Origin: an uncultured Alphaproteobacteria bacterium
Lineage (GTDB): Bacteria; Pseudomonadota; Alphaproteobacteria; Puniceispirillales; Puniceispirillaceae
Length of the DNA: 10,743 nt
Direction: 5' to 3'
NCBI GenBank assembly: GCA_913031555.1
Contig: CAJWDO010000037.1
Location: 1-10,743, forward strand
The translations under genes and the position numbers were made by a program. The notes under the pieces were generated by a model. That model did no database searches, was not told where the DNA came from, and was given only the letters and a program-made list of their open reading frames with translations. This document shows, piece by piece, positions 1 to 7,062 of the stretch (positions within the stretch are counted from its first letter, which is position 1; each line of letters starts with the position of its first letter).

Positions 1-354
1 GTTGGCATCCTGGAAATGCGTCTCGACGCCGTCCTGTACCGCTCGAAGATGGTGCCAACCGTCTTTGCCGCGCGCCAGGTGATCAACCATGGCCACGTCA
101 TGCTGAATGGCAAGCGCTGCAACATCTCGTCGGTGCTGCTTCGCCCGGGTGACGAGATCGCGCTGAAGGAAAAGGCCAAGAACATTCCGGCCGTCCTCGA
201 GGCGATTGCCTCGGTTGAGCGCGATGTTCCCGAATATGTCGAGGCCGACCACAACAAATTCACCGCCAAGTTCGTTCGCGTGCCCGGTCTTGATGAGGTT
301 CCCTATCCGGTGCAGATGGAACCGAACCTGGTCGTCGAATATTATTCACGTTAA
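1..354 (+). CDS. rpsD: 30S ribosomal protein S4, C-terminal part (5' end outside window)
   Basis: Ribosomal protein S4 is a primary 16S rRNA-binding protein that nucleates small-subunit assembly. The frame is open from base 1 and ends at TAA 352-354, giving 117 residues of a protein usually about 205 long, so the N-terminal half lies upstream. An ATG at base 16 is internal: the residues before and after it (MRLDAVLYRS) belong to the S4 RNA-binding domain. That domain is clear from ARQVINHGHVMLNGKR followed by PGDEI. The ending PYPVQMEPNLVVEYYSR is the typical alphaproteobacterial S4 C-terminus. Two hairpins follow the stop. Identification is secure; only the start is unseen. Confidence 0.97.
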   Translation, partial: VGILEMRLDAVLYRSKMVPTVFAARQVINHGHVMLNGKRCNISSVLLRPGDEIALKEKAKNIPAVLEAIASVERDVPEYVEADHNKFTAKFVRVPGLDEVPYPVQMEPNLVVEYYSR

Positions 355-362
355 CGGCTGAC

Positions 363-399
363 GACAGGGGCGCGTTATTGATCCACGCGCCGCTCTGTC
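363..399 (+). terminator. Imperfect hairpin just after rpsD
   Basis: Directly downstream of the rpsD stop, GACAG...GGCGCG pairs with CGCGCC...CTGTC around an AT-rich loop (about 375-385), with a small internal mismatch. No T-run follows, so it may be a 3'-end-protecting hairpin or part of a two-hairpin terminator rather than a classical intrinsic terminator. Seen by eye, with no energy calculation. Confidence 0.35.
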
Positions 400-409
400 A
401 CTATGAATT

Positions 410-444
410 CAGGGGGCGGGCCATCGGTCCGCCCTCTGCCGTTT
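410..444 (+). terminator. Probable rpsD terminator hairpin
   Basis: A ten-pair stem joins 410-419 (CAGGGGGCGG) to 429-438 (CCGCCCTCTG), with one G-T pair and a nine-base loop. It is followed by CCGTTT, which is only a short T-run. Strong GC stem, position after rpsD and separation from the next gene make it the best transcription-end candidate here. It is bidirectionally GC-rich, but no gene on the other strand would use it. Confidence 0.5.
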
Positions 445-447
445 GGA

Positions 448-453
448 TATAAT
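448..453 (+). promoter_or_regulatory. Possible -10 box for the ABM gene
   Basis: A perfect TATAAT lies in an AT-rich patch after the rpsD hairpins, about 115 bases before the next start codon. No convincing -35 box lies 16-18 bases upstream, because that position falls in the hairpin stem, and the extended -10 TG is one base out of register. It is a weak call based on one hexamer. Confidence 0.25.
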
Positions 454-569
454 TTGTTGATGATTTTTACATGGCGCTGCGCGGTGAATCTGCGTTATCC
501 CTGTTCGGGTGGCTCTCGGCCCCGGACATAGGGGGCTGGCTGGATATCCCGTGCTGAAGAGACGTGACC

Positions 570-956
570 ATGACGAACAATGATGATGACATTGAAGACG
601 TGCCGGCCCCATCGTCCGATGGCTGGCCCGAGCGTTATTTCGCGGTGATCTTCACCAACCAACGGACCTTGGCGAATGACGATATGTACAGCCTGACTTC
701 GGACCGGATGGTTGAGCTGGCGCAGCAACAGCCGGGGTTTCTGGGTGTTGAATCGGTGCGTGGTGAGGACGGGATCGGAATCACCGTGTCATACTGGCGT
801 GACCGCGCCGCAATCCGCAACTGGCGGGTCAATGTCGAGCATCTTGCCGCGCAGCAGATGGGGCGCCAGGAATTCTACAGCTGGTATCACCTTCGCGTCG
901 CCGAGGTGGTCACGCACAGGAGCTTCGACGCCGGCGATATGGTGAGCGGCGTCTAA
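570..956 (+). CDS. ABM-fold (antibiotic biosynthesis monooxygenase-like) protein
   Basis: This 128-residue protein belongs to the dimeric alpha/beta-barrel ABM superfamily. Members range from quinol monooxygenases to heme-degrading enzymes, and many have no known substrate. Recognisable family features are the first strand RYFAVIFTNQRT (22-33), RMVELAQQQPGFLGVES (46-62), ITVSYW (71-76), a Trp at 85, EHLAAQQ (90-96) and a final strand around 106-114. This pattern matches the small stand-alone subgroup common in Proteobacteria. The first 18 residues are acidic and probably disordered. I chose ATG 570 because GAAGAG (556-561) sits 8 bases upstream; a GTG at 564 would be only 2 bases from it. The gene is monocistronic and converges on grxD. 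The fold is fairly sure; the reaction is unknown. Confidence 0.85.
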   Translation: MTNNDDDIEDVPAPSSDGWPERYFAVIFTNQRTLANDDMYSLTSDRMVELAQQQPGFLGVESVRGEDGIGITVSYWRDRAAIRNWRVNVEHLAAQQMGRQEFYSWYHLRVAEVVTHRSFDAGDMVSGV

Positions 957-978
957 ACCCCTACACAGTGACCAGACC

Positions 979-1007
979 ACTCCTGATCAGGTGTCAGGTT
1001 ATTGGTT
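979..1007 (+). terminator. Weak hairpin between convergent ABM gene and grxD
   Basis: CCTGA (982-986) can pair with TCAGG (994-998), followed by the T-rich TTATTGGTT. The same bases also form a loopless palindrome CCTGATCAGG (982-991). The stem is only five pairs, so this is a poor intrinsic terminator. It is the only candidate in the 66-base gap that separates the two convergent transcripts. Confidence 0.22.
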
Positions 1008-1022
1008 AAGGCAGAATATCTG

Positions 1023-1364
1023 TCAGGCCGCGGGCTTGGCGTCGACGCCGCGGGTCTGCAACATCTCGGTCAGCTCGCCCGTATCATACATTTCCCGGAT
1101 GATGTCACAGCCGCCGACAAATTCACCCTTCACATAAAGCTGTGGGATTGTCGGCCAGTCGGAAAACGCCTTGATGCCTTCGCGGATGCTGCCATCCTCG
1201 AGAACATTGATGCCGCGGAACGGCACACCGAGATGTGTCAGCACACCGACCACGGCGGCCGAAAAGCCGCATTGCGGAAACACCGGGGTGCCCTTCATGA
1301 AAAGAACAACATCATCGCCGCCGATATCGGCCTGGATACGGTCGCGGGTTGCGTCATCAAGCAT
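1023..1364 (-). CDS. grxD: Monothiol CGFS glutaredoxin (Grx4/GrxD type)
   Basis: This 113-residue monothiol glutaredoxin binds and transfers [2Fe-2S] clusters, using glutathione as co-ligand, rather than acting mainly as a thiol reductase. The active site CGFS is at residues 32-35 inside MKGTPVFPQCGFS, with the glutathione-binding WPTIPQ (about 70-75) and GGCD (about 84-87) downstream. Length matches the single-domain family. ATG 1364 is preceded by GGAG about nine bases away. It is the last gene of the purine operon, 47 bases after bolA. CGFS glutaredoxins and BolA proteins form [2Fe-2S]-bridged heterodimers, so the adjacency is functionally coherent. The C-terminal tail (about 104-113) is weakly conserved and rich in Ala/Lys. 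Confidence 0.97.
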   Translation of the reverse strand: MLDDATRDRIQADIGGDDVVLFMKGTPVFPQCGFSAAVVGVLTHLGVPFRGINVLEDGSIREGIKAFSDWPTIPQLYVKGEFVGGCDIIREMYDTGELTEMLQTRGVDAKPAA

Positions 1365-1411
1365 GATTGTTTCTCCAGCTGGGGGACGGGCTGATCGCCT
1401 CGGTCCGGGAT

Positions 1412-1651
1412 TCAGTTATTTGTCGGCGCCGATGTCTGTAGTGCCAGCGCGTGCAATTCGCCACCCATGCGGCCACCAAGCGCCTTATAGACCATCTGGT
1501 GCTGCTGGACCCGGCTCTTGCCGACAAAGGCCTGTGCAACAACACGGCAGGCATAATGGTCGCCATCACCACGAAGATCCTCGATCACCACCTCGGCATC
1601 AGGGAAAGCGTCCTTGATCAGCTCTTCGATTTTGGATGCCTGCATCGGCAT
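1412..1651 (-). CDS. bolA: BolA family protein
   Basis: This 79-residue BolA-like protein partners CGFS glutaredoxins in iron-sulfur cluster trafficking. The family signature is the segment FVGKSRVQQHQMVYKALGG (42-60), ending in ELHALAL, with conserved histidines that can contribute to cluster binding. The length fits the short BolA class typical of alphaproteobacteria rather than the longer E. coli BolA. ATG 1651 is chosen because AAGGAGG lies ten bases upstream; an ATG two codons later (1645) is too far from it. It starts 28 bases after the purL stop and precedes grxD, so it is probably cotranscribed with the purine genes. No transcription break is visible between purL and bolA. Confidence 0.95.
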   Translation of the reverse strand: MPMQASKIEELIKDAFPDAEVVIEDLRGDGDHYACRVVAQAFVGKSRVQQHQMVYKALGGRMGGELHALALQTSAPTNN

Positions 1652-1679
1652 GAGGCATTGTCCTCCTTGTTGGGTGACG

Positions 1680-3911
1680 TCACCCGCCCTGCATCAGTTC
1701 GGGGATGGTCGCCTCGACCTGATCACTCAGGTCTACTACAGATATGGCACCCTCATCGCCGAATTGCAATTCGCCTCCGTCAAGGGTGCTGCCTATCGCC
1801 GCAGCGGGCACGCCGGCCGCCTTTGCAGCGGTCAGCAACGCCTGTGGATCAGCGGCGGCGACAACATAGCGTGCCTGATCTTCACCAAAGGCCCAGCCAT
1901 GGAGATTGCCGCCAGACGGCAGGGCGATCTGCGCCCCGATCCGGCCGGCGATACACATTTCGGCAATGGCGACGGCAAGCCCGCCATCGCTGATGTCATG
2001 CGCCGCCGTGATCGCGCCGCTGGCAATCTGTTGCTGGACGAACAGGCCGTTGCGGCGTTCCGCCTCCAGATCGACCGGCGGCGGCGCTGCCTCGGGCGCG
2101 CCTGCCAGATTGCGGGCATAGAGCGAGACTCCAAGCCAGCCATCATCCGCCTCGTCCGTCTGCCCGATGACAATCAGGCTCAGGCCGGCAGCAGCAGGTG
2201 CCATGCCGACGGCGGTTTCAATGTCCTCGATCGTGCCGATCATGCCAATCACAGGGCAGGGCAGGATGGCACTGCCATCGGTCTCGTTATACAGCGAGAC
2301 GTTGCCCGACACGACAGGTGTGTCAAATGCGCGTGCGGCATCGCCCATGCCGAGAACCGACTGCGCCATCTGCGCCAGAATTTCGGGCCGTTCCGGATTG
2401 CCGAAATTCAGATTGTTGGTGATGGCAAGACCGCGCGCGCCGATCGCCGACAGGTTTCGCCACGCCTCGGCGACGGCCTGCGCGCCGCCCGTGTGTGGGT
2501 CCGCCTCGACATAGCGCGGCGTGCAATCCGTGCTGGCGGCAAGGCCACGGCGTGAGCCGTGAACCCTGACAAGGCCGGCATCGCCACCCGGCGTCGCGAT
2601 CGTATCCGCCATCACCTGGCTGTCATATTGCTCATATATCCAGCGCCGGCTGGCAAGATCGACACTGCCGAGCAGAGATTTCAGAATCACGCACACAGGC
2701 TTGTCGTCACTGACATCGGCGCTGGCCAGAACCGGCCGCTTTGCCAGCTCGGCCTGTGGGCGATCATATTCCGGCGCGTCATCGACAAGCGGTGCCAACG
2801 GGATATCACAGGCGATGTCGCCATCCTTCAGCAGGACAAGCCGCCCGGTCTCGGTCACCTTGCCAATCGGCATGAAATCGAGATCCCACTTTTCAAAAAT
2901 CTGCCGGGCCGTGTCGGTGGCGTCGGGCTTCAGGACCATCAGCATTCGTTCCTGGCTTTCCGACAGCATCAACTCATAGGCGCTCATCCCGTCTTCACGG
3001 GCCGGCACCAGATCAAGGTCCATCTCCATGCCAAGGCCGCCCTTCGACGCCATCTCGACCGAAGAGGAGGTCAGGCCGGCGGCCCCCATATCCTGAATTG
3101 AGAGAACCGAGTCCGACGCCATCAGCTCAAGACAGGCCTCCATCAACAGCTTGCCGGTGAACGGATCACCGACCTGAACTGTCGGGCGCTTGGATTCCGT
3201 CTCGTCGGAAAATTCCGCCGATGCCATGGTGGCGCCATGAATGCCGTCGCGGCCCGTTTTCGCGCCGACATAGATCACCGGGTTGCCCGGACCCGTCGCC
3301 GCCGAGCGGAAGATGCGGTCGCTGTTGGCAAGGCCTATCGCCATCGCGTTCACAAGAATATTACCATTGTAGGACGCATCGAAATTGACTTCACCGCCAA
3401 TGGTCGGGATGCCGATGCAGTTCCCATAGCCGCCAATGCCCGATACCACCCCGGACAGAAGGTGGCGTGTCTTGTCGTGGTCGGGGGCGCCGAAGCGAAG
3501 CGCGTTCAACAGCGCCACCGGTCGCGCGCCCATGGTGAAGACATCACGCAGAATACCGCCAACGCCTGTCGCCGCGCCCTGATAAGGCTCGATGAAAGAG
3601 GGGTGGTTGTGGCTTTCGATCTTGAAGACTGCGGCAAGCCCGTCACCAATATCAACCGCACCGGCATTCTCGCCCGGTCCCTCGATGACCTGTGGCCCGT
3701 CGGTCGGCAGGGTCTTCAACCATCTCTTCGAGGATTTGTAGGAGCAATGTTCCGACCACATGGCCGAGAAAATGCCCAGTTCGCACAGGTTGGGTGTGCG
3801 GCCAAGCCGTTTCAGGATGAGGTCCCATTCTTCCTGCGACAGCCCCATTGAGGCGGCATTCTCGAAATTCATGGCAGGATTCTGATGCGGCGCACCCTTG
3901 ATTTGGCTCAT
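1680..3911 (-). CDS. purL: Phosphoribosylformylglycinamidine synthase, large subunit
   Basis: This is the ATP-dependent synthetase subunit that converts FGAR to FGAM, using ammonia passed from PurQ, in step 4 of de novo purine synthesis. At 743 residues it is the short form, lacking the fused glutaminase of E. coli-type PurL (about 1,300), so it requires PurS and PurQ, both encoded just upstream. Conserved segments are MWSEHCSYKS (51-60), the nucleotide/substrate region FKIESHNHPS (96-105), GGILRD (118-123), QDMGAAGLTSSS (273-284) and, in the second half, HDISDGGLAVAIAEM, typical of the AIRS_C fold. ATG 3911 overlaps the purQ stop in an ATGA and has GGAGG ten bases upstream. An internal ATG at residue 14 lacks a ribosome-binding site. 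No truncation is seen. Confidence 0.98.
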   Translation of the reverse strand: MSQIKGAPHQNPAMNFENAASMGLSQEEWDLILKRLGRTPNLCELGIFSAMWSEHCSYKSSKRWLKTLPTDGPQVIEGPGENAGAVDIGDGLAAVFKIESHNHPSFIEPYQGAATGVGGILRDVFTMGARPVALLNALRFGAPDHDKTRHLLSGVVSGIGGYGNCIGIPTIGGEVNFDASYNGNILVNAMAIGLANSDRIFRSAATGPGNPVIYVGAKTGRDGIHGATMASAEFSDETESKRPTVQVGDPFTGKLLMEACLELMASDSVLSIQDMGAAGLTSSSVEMASKGGLGMEMDLDLVPAREDGMSAYELMLSESQERMLMVLKPDATDTARQIFEKWDLDFMPIGKVTETGRLVLLKDGDIACDIPLAPLVDDAPEYDRPQAELAKRPVLASADVSDDKPVCVILKSLLGSVDLASRRWIYEQYDSQVMADTIATPGGDAGLVRVHGSRRGLAASTDCTPRYVEADPHTGGAQAVAEAWRNLSAIGARGLAITNNLNFGNPERPEILAQMAQSVLGMGDAARAFDTPVVSGNVSLYNETDGSAILPCPVIGMIGTIEDIETAVGMAPAAAGLSLIVIGQTDEADDGWLGVSLYARNLAGAPEAAPPPVDLEAERRNGLFVQQQIASGAITAAHDISDGGLAVAIAEMCIAGRIGAQIALPSGGNLHGWAFGEDQARYVVAAADPQALLTAAKAAGVPAAAIGSTLDGGELQFGDEGAISVVDLSDQVEATIPELMQGG

Positions 3912-4612
3912 GATACAAGGGCCTCCAGACTGGCGGTCAGCATGGTGGCGCCGTCGGCGCTGCCAAGCTCGGTCGAAAGGGCGCGTTCGGGATGCGGCAT
4001 CATCCCCATAACGCGGCCATTTGCCGAGATGATGCCGGCAATGTCGCGGGCGGCACCATTCGGGTTGGACGGCCCATGAATGTTACTGTCGACATAGCGG
4101 AACGCGATCTGGCCGCTATCCTCAAGACGCTGCAGATCATCATCAGTAGCGAAATAATTTCCCTCGTTATGCGCCAACGGAATGATCAATTTCTGCCCCG
4201 GGACCAATCCGGCGGTGAAGGGCGATTCGGTGCCGCCAACGACCTCGATACAGGTGTTGCGACAGACATATCTCAGGCCGGCATTCTCGACCAGAACACC
4301 GGGAAGAAGGCCAGCCTCGAGCAACACCTGGAACCCGTTACAGATACCCATCACGGCGCCGCCACGCGCGGCATGGTCAAGAACAGCCTCCATGATCGGT
4401 GATCGCGCCGCCAACGCCCCGCAGCGTAGATAATCGCCATAGGAAAAGCCGCCGGGAATGATCGCCAGATCGACGGGGTCGAGGCTGGTTTCCTTGTGCC
4501 AGACAAGAGCGGGCCGACGCCCGGCCAACTTTTCAACCGCCACCATCATGTCACGGTCGCAGTTTGATCCCGGGAAGACGATGATGGCGACGCGAAGCTC
4601 GCTCAGGCTCAT
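3908..4612 (-). CDS. purQ: Phosphoribosylformylglycinamidine synthase, glutaminase subunit
   Basis: This 234-residue class I glutamine amidotransferase hydrolyses glutamine and feeds ammonia to PurL. The catalytic triad is visible: Cys91 in GICNGFQ, His207 and Glu209 in PHPE. IIPGGFSYGDYLRCGA (51-66) and LAHNEGNY (146-153) are strongly conserved in PurQ. The N-terminal strand VAIIVFPGSNCDRDM (8-22) is also diagnostic. Length is normal for the family (about 220-235). Its ATG overlaps the purS stop (ATGA), and its own TGA overlaps the purL ATG in the same way. This favours translational coupling and balanced subunit synthesis of the PurSQL complex. Confidence 0.98.
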   Translation of the reverse strand: MSLSELRVAIIVFPGSNCDRDMMVAVEKLAGRRPALVWHKETSLDPVDLAIIPGGFSYGDYLRCGALAARSPIMEAVLDHAARGGAVMGICNGFQVLLEAGLLPGVLVENAGLRYVCRNTCIEVVGGTESPFTAGLVPGQKLIIPLAHNEGNYFATDDDLQRLEDSGQIAFRYVDSNIHGPSNPNGAARDIAGIISANGRVMGMMPHPERALSTELGSADGATMLTASLEALVS

Positions 4613-4863
4613 CCCTCATCCTCCCCGGCAATCTCGATCTCGTAATCCTCGATCACGGTGTTCGCAAGCAGGGTCTCGCACATGCGGGCCACACGCTGCT
4701 CCGCCCGTGCCGGGTCGCTTTCGTCGATATCGAGGGAGATCCGCTTGCCAACCCGTACCTCGCCGACTTCCTGGAATCCAAGATCGGTGAGCGAGCGTCC
4801 GATGGCGCGTCCCTGCGGGTCCAGAACGCCCTCTTTCAGCGAGATGTTGACGATTACCTGCAT
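4609..4863 (-). CDS. purS: Phosphoribosylformylglycinamidine synthase, PurS subunit
   Basis: This 84-residue small subunit bridges PurL and PurQ in the FGAM synthetase complex. Diagnostic features are the opening MQVIVNISLKEGVLDPQG, the segment SLTDLGFQEV, and VGKRISLDID. Length matches the family (about 80-85). The frame is open upstream to 4929, but ATG 4863 is chosen because AAGGA lies about eight bases before it and the family begins at this point; the longer version would overlap purC with an unrelated sequence. It follows purC by 37 bases, the only sizeable gap among the five pur genes, and overlaps purQ by four bases. Confidence 0.96.
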   Translation of the reverse strand: MQVIVNISLKEGVLDPQGRAIGRSLTDLGFQEVGEVRVGKRISLDIDESDPARAEQRVARMCETLLANTVIEDYEIEIAGEDEG

Positions 4864-4900
4864 GGATCTGTCCTTTGCATCGATGCGGTGGGGCAGGCGG

Positions 4901-5632
4901 TCAGAATGCCTGCGGTATGGTGACGCCAAGGCGGCGCGCGATTTCCTGATAGGCCTCGGTCAGACCGCCAAGATCGCGGCGGAACCTGTCCTTGTCCATT
5001 TTCTCGTCGGTGCCGACCTGCCAGAGGCGGCAATTGTCAGGACTTATTTCATCGGCAAGCATCAGCCCGCCGCTGCCATCCGCCGGCCGTCCGAATTCAA
5101 GCTTGAAGTCGATCAGCCTGACATTGATGGCGGCGAAGATATCGGTCAGCAGGGTGTTGATGCGGTGTGTCTCGGCTACCATCACATCGAATTCCCCGGC
5201 ATTGGCCCAGCCAAAGGTCAGGATATGCTCGCGCGCGATGATCGGATCGCCAAGTGCGTCATCCTTCAGGCAGAATTCAACCAGCGTGGATGGCAGATCG
5301 TCACCCTCGGTCAGCCCCAGCCGCGGGCAAATGGACCCGGCGGCGACATTGCGAACAACCACCTCGACAGGAATGATCTCCAGCGCGCGGATCAACTGCT
5401 CGCGCTCATTCATCCGTTCGATGAAATGGGTCGTCACTCCGGCAGCGCCCAGCCGGTTCATGATATGCTCGCTGATGAAATTGTTCAGCACGCCCTTGCC
5501 GGTGATGACGTCTTTTTTCCGGGCGTTGAAGGCGGTGGCGTCATCCTTGAAATACTGCACAAGCGTGCCTGTATCGGGGCCGGGATAGATGATCTTGGCC
5601 TTGCCCTCATAAAGTGGCTGCCGCTCCCCCAT
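4901..5632 (-). CDS. purC: SAICAR synthetase (phosphoribosylaminoimidazole-succinocarboxamide synthase)
   Basis: This 243-residue ATP-dependent ligase joins aspartate to CAIR, giving SAICAR, in the IMP pathway. Family landmarks in order are YEGKAK (8-13), YFKDDATAFN (27-36), GKGVLNN (45-51), EVVVRNVAAGS (90-100), LIDFKLEFGR (173-182), ADEISPDNCRLW (193-204) and DKDRFRRD (213-220). All are intact and the length is normal. Its ATG shares one base with the purB stop (TAATG), and GGGGA lies about eight bases upstream within purB. Its product is one of the substrates of the PurB encoded immediately upstream. Confidence 0.98.
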   Translation of the reverse strand: MGERQPLYEGKAKIIYPGPDTGTLVQYFKDDATAFNARKKDVITGKGVLNNFISEHIMNRLGAAGVTTHFIERMNEREQLIRALEIIPVEVVVRNVAAGSICPRLGLTEGDDLPSTLVEFCLKDDALGDPIIAREHILTFGWANAGEFDVMVAETHRINTLLTDIFAAINVRLIDFKLEFGRPADGSGGLMLADEISPDNCRLWQVGTDEKMDKDRFRRDLGGLTEAYQEIARRLGVTIPQAF

Positions 5633-6933
5633 TACCGGTCCCCGCCAAAAACGCGGGCGAAGATCGTATCGACATGCCGAAAATGCTGGTCGAGGTCGAA
5701 CAGCGCATCGATATCCGCCGCGCTGAGTGCCGCCTTCACATCCTCGTCGGCCTTCAACCTGTCGCGATAGCTGCCGCCATCCTTCCAGGTGGCCATGGCG
5801 TTGCGCTGCACCATCACATAGGCATCCTCGCGGCTGACGCCTTTCTGGGTCAGCGCCAGCATCACCTGCTGCGAATGGACAAGCCCGCCAAGCTGATCAA
5901 GATTTGCCTGCATCGAATCTGTGTAGACCACCAGCTTTTCTACCACGCTTGCAAGGCGCTGCAGCGCGAAATCAAGGGCAATGGTGGCATCGGGCCCGAA
6001 TACCCGTTCTACCGACGAATGCGAGATATCACGCTCATGCCACAGCACGACATTCTCCAGCGCCGGTGTCACGGCGGCGCGGACGATGCGCGCCAGCCCG
6101 GTCAGGTTTTCGGTCAGCACCGGGTTGCGCTTGTGCGGCATCGCCGACGAGCCTTTCTGGCCGGCGGAGAAAAATTCCTCTACCTCGCGAAGCTCGGTAC
6201 GTTGAAGATGCCTGATCTCGGTGGCAAGCCGCTCAACCGAACTTGCAATGACCCCGAGTATGGCAAAGAACATGGCGTGCCGGTCGCGCGGGATAACCTG
6301 GGTCGACACCGGTTCGGGCGTCAGGCCCAGCTTTTCGGCGACATGCGTTTCGACCGCCGGGTCGATATGCGCGAAAGTGCCGACCGCACCGGAAATAGCG
6401 CAGGTCGCGATCTCGGCGCGCGCCGCTTCCAGCCGTTGGCGGCAGCGGGTGAATTCGGCGAAGAAGGTTGCGAGCTTGAGGCCGAAGGTTGTCGGCTCGG
6501 CATGGATGGCGTGACTGCGGCCGATTGTCGGAGTGTAGCGATGTTCCTCGGCGCGTGTGCGAAGCGCCGCCAGAAGGCGGTCCATGCCGACAAGCAGAAG
6601 ATCGCTGGCGCGCGTCATCTGTACGGCAAGCGTGGTGTCCAGAACGTCGGAGGAGGTCATGCCCTGATGCACGAAACGGGCTTCCTCGCCAACATGTTCG
6701 GCAAGACTGGTCAGGAAGGCGATGACATCATGCTTGGTTTCGCGCTCGATCTCGTTGATCCGGTCAATGTCAAAACCGCCCCGATCCCAGACGGCCTTTG
6801 CCGCCTCTTGGGGGATCATGCCAAGCTCCGCCATCGCGTCACAGGCATGCGCCTCAATTTCGTACCAGATTTGAAACTTACTCTGCTCGGACCAGATGGC
6901 GGTCATTTCCGGTCGCGAATATCGGGGAATCAT
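5632..6933 (-). CDS. purB: Adenylosuccinate lyase
   Basis: This 433-residue fumarase/aspartase-superfamily lyase acts twice in purine synthesis. It releases fumarate from SAICAR to give AICAR and from adenylosuccinate to give AMP. The superfamily signature KGSSAMPHKRNPV lies at about 260-272, with the flexible catalytic-serine loop. Other landmarks are TKHDV, VHQGMTSSDVLDT (88-100) and GRSHAIHAEPTTFG (138-151). With ATG 6933 as start, the active-site histidines fall at 68, 89 and 141, which equals my recollection of B. subtilis PurB numbering. AAGGA lies ten bases before this ATG. A GTG at 6954 would add seven residues and bury that site. It is the first gene of the operon. Confidence 0.98.
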   Translation of the reverse strand: MIPRYSRPEMTAIWSEQSKFQIWYEIEAHACDAMAELGMIPQEAAKAVWDRGGFDIDRINEIERETKHDVIAFLTSLAEHVGEEARFVHQGMTSSDVLDTTLAVQMTRASDLLLVGMDRLLAALRTRAEEHRYTPTIGRSHAIHAEPTTFGLKLATFFAEFTRCRQRLEAARAEIATCAISGAVGTFAHIDPAVETHVAEKLGLTPEPVSTQVIPRDRHAMFFAILGVIASSVERLATEIRHLQRTELREVEEFFSAGQKGSSAMPHKRNPVLTENLTGLARIVRAAVTPALENVVLWHERDISHSSVERVFGPDATIALDFALQRLASVVEKLVVYTDSMQANLDQLGGLVHSQQVMLALTQKGVSREDAYVMVQRNAMATWKDGGSYRDRLKADEDVKAALSAADIDALFDLDQHFRHVDTIFARVFGGDR

Positions 6934-6987
6934 CGAGCTGTTTTCCTTTGCCACTGCCAGCGCCGTGGTTGTAGCATCAGCAGGGTG

Positions 6988-6993
6988 AGAATA
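6988..6993 (-). promoter_or_regulatory. Possible extended -10 box for the purine operon
   Basis: On the minus strand TGGTATTCT forms an extended -10 (TG, one base, then TATTCT) about 55 bases before the purB ATG. Only a poor -35 match (TTGCCC at 14 bases spacing, or TTTTGC slightly further) lies upstream, which would fit an extended -10 promoter. No known purine repressor operator or riboswitch fold was recognised in the short leader. Confidence 0.3.
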
Positions 6994-7062
6994 CCAGTAC
7001 GTAACCTGGGCAAAACGGTTGTCCCCGGCCCGTCAATTCAGTCCGGTAGGAACGAGGAAGCA

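Noticed and set aside
982..991. CCTGATCAGG palindrome as a regulatory operator
   Set aside because: It lies between two convergent 3' ends where no promoter is expected, and a ten-base palindrome is not significant alone.
1614..3101. Plus-strand open frames of 313 and 180 codons opposite purL
   Set aside because: Shadows of purL; the compositions are Arg/His/Ala-rich in the way typical of antisense frames and show no family motifs.
4864..4929. Upstream extension of purS to 4929
   Set aside because: It would overlap purC and add 22 residues absent from PurS proteins; ATG 4863 has a good ribosome-binding site and the family start.
6934..6954. GTG start for purB seven codons upstream
   Set aside because: The AAGGA ribosome-binding site for ATG 6933 would lie inside this extension, and the shorter form aligns active-site histidine numbering with B. 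subtilis PurB.
5614..7062. Very long plus-strand open frame (547 codons including the small gene at its end) antisense to all of purB
   Set aside because: It lies exactly opposite a highly conserved enzyme, has no ribosome-binding site at its start and no recognisable domain. GC-rich codon use on the minus strand explains the lack of stops. Only its last 64 codons, outside purB and with a ribosome-binding site, are kept.
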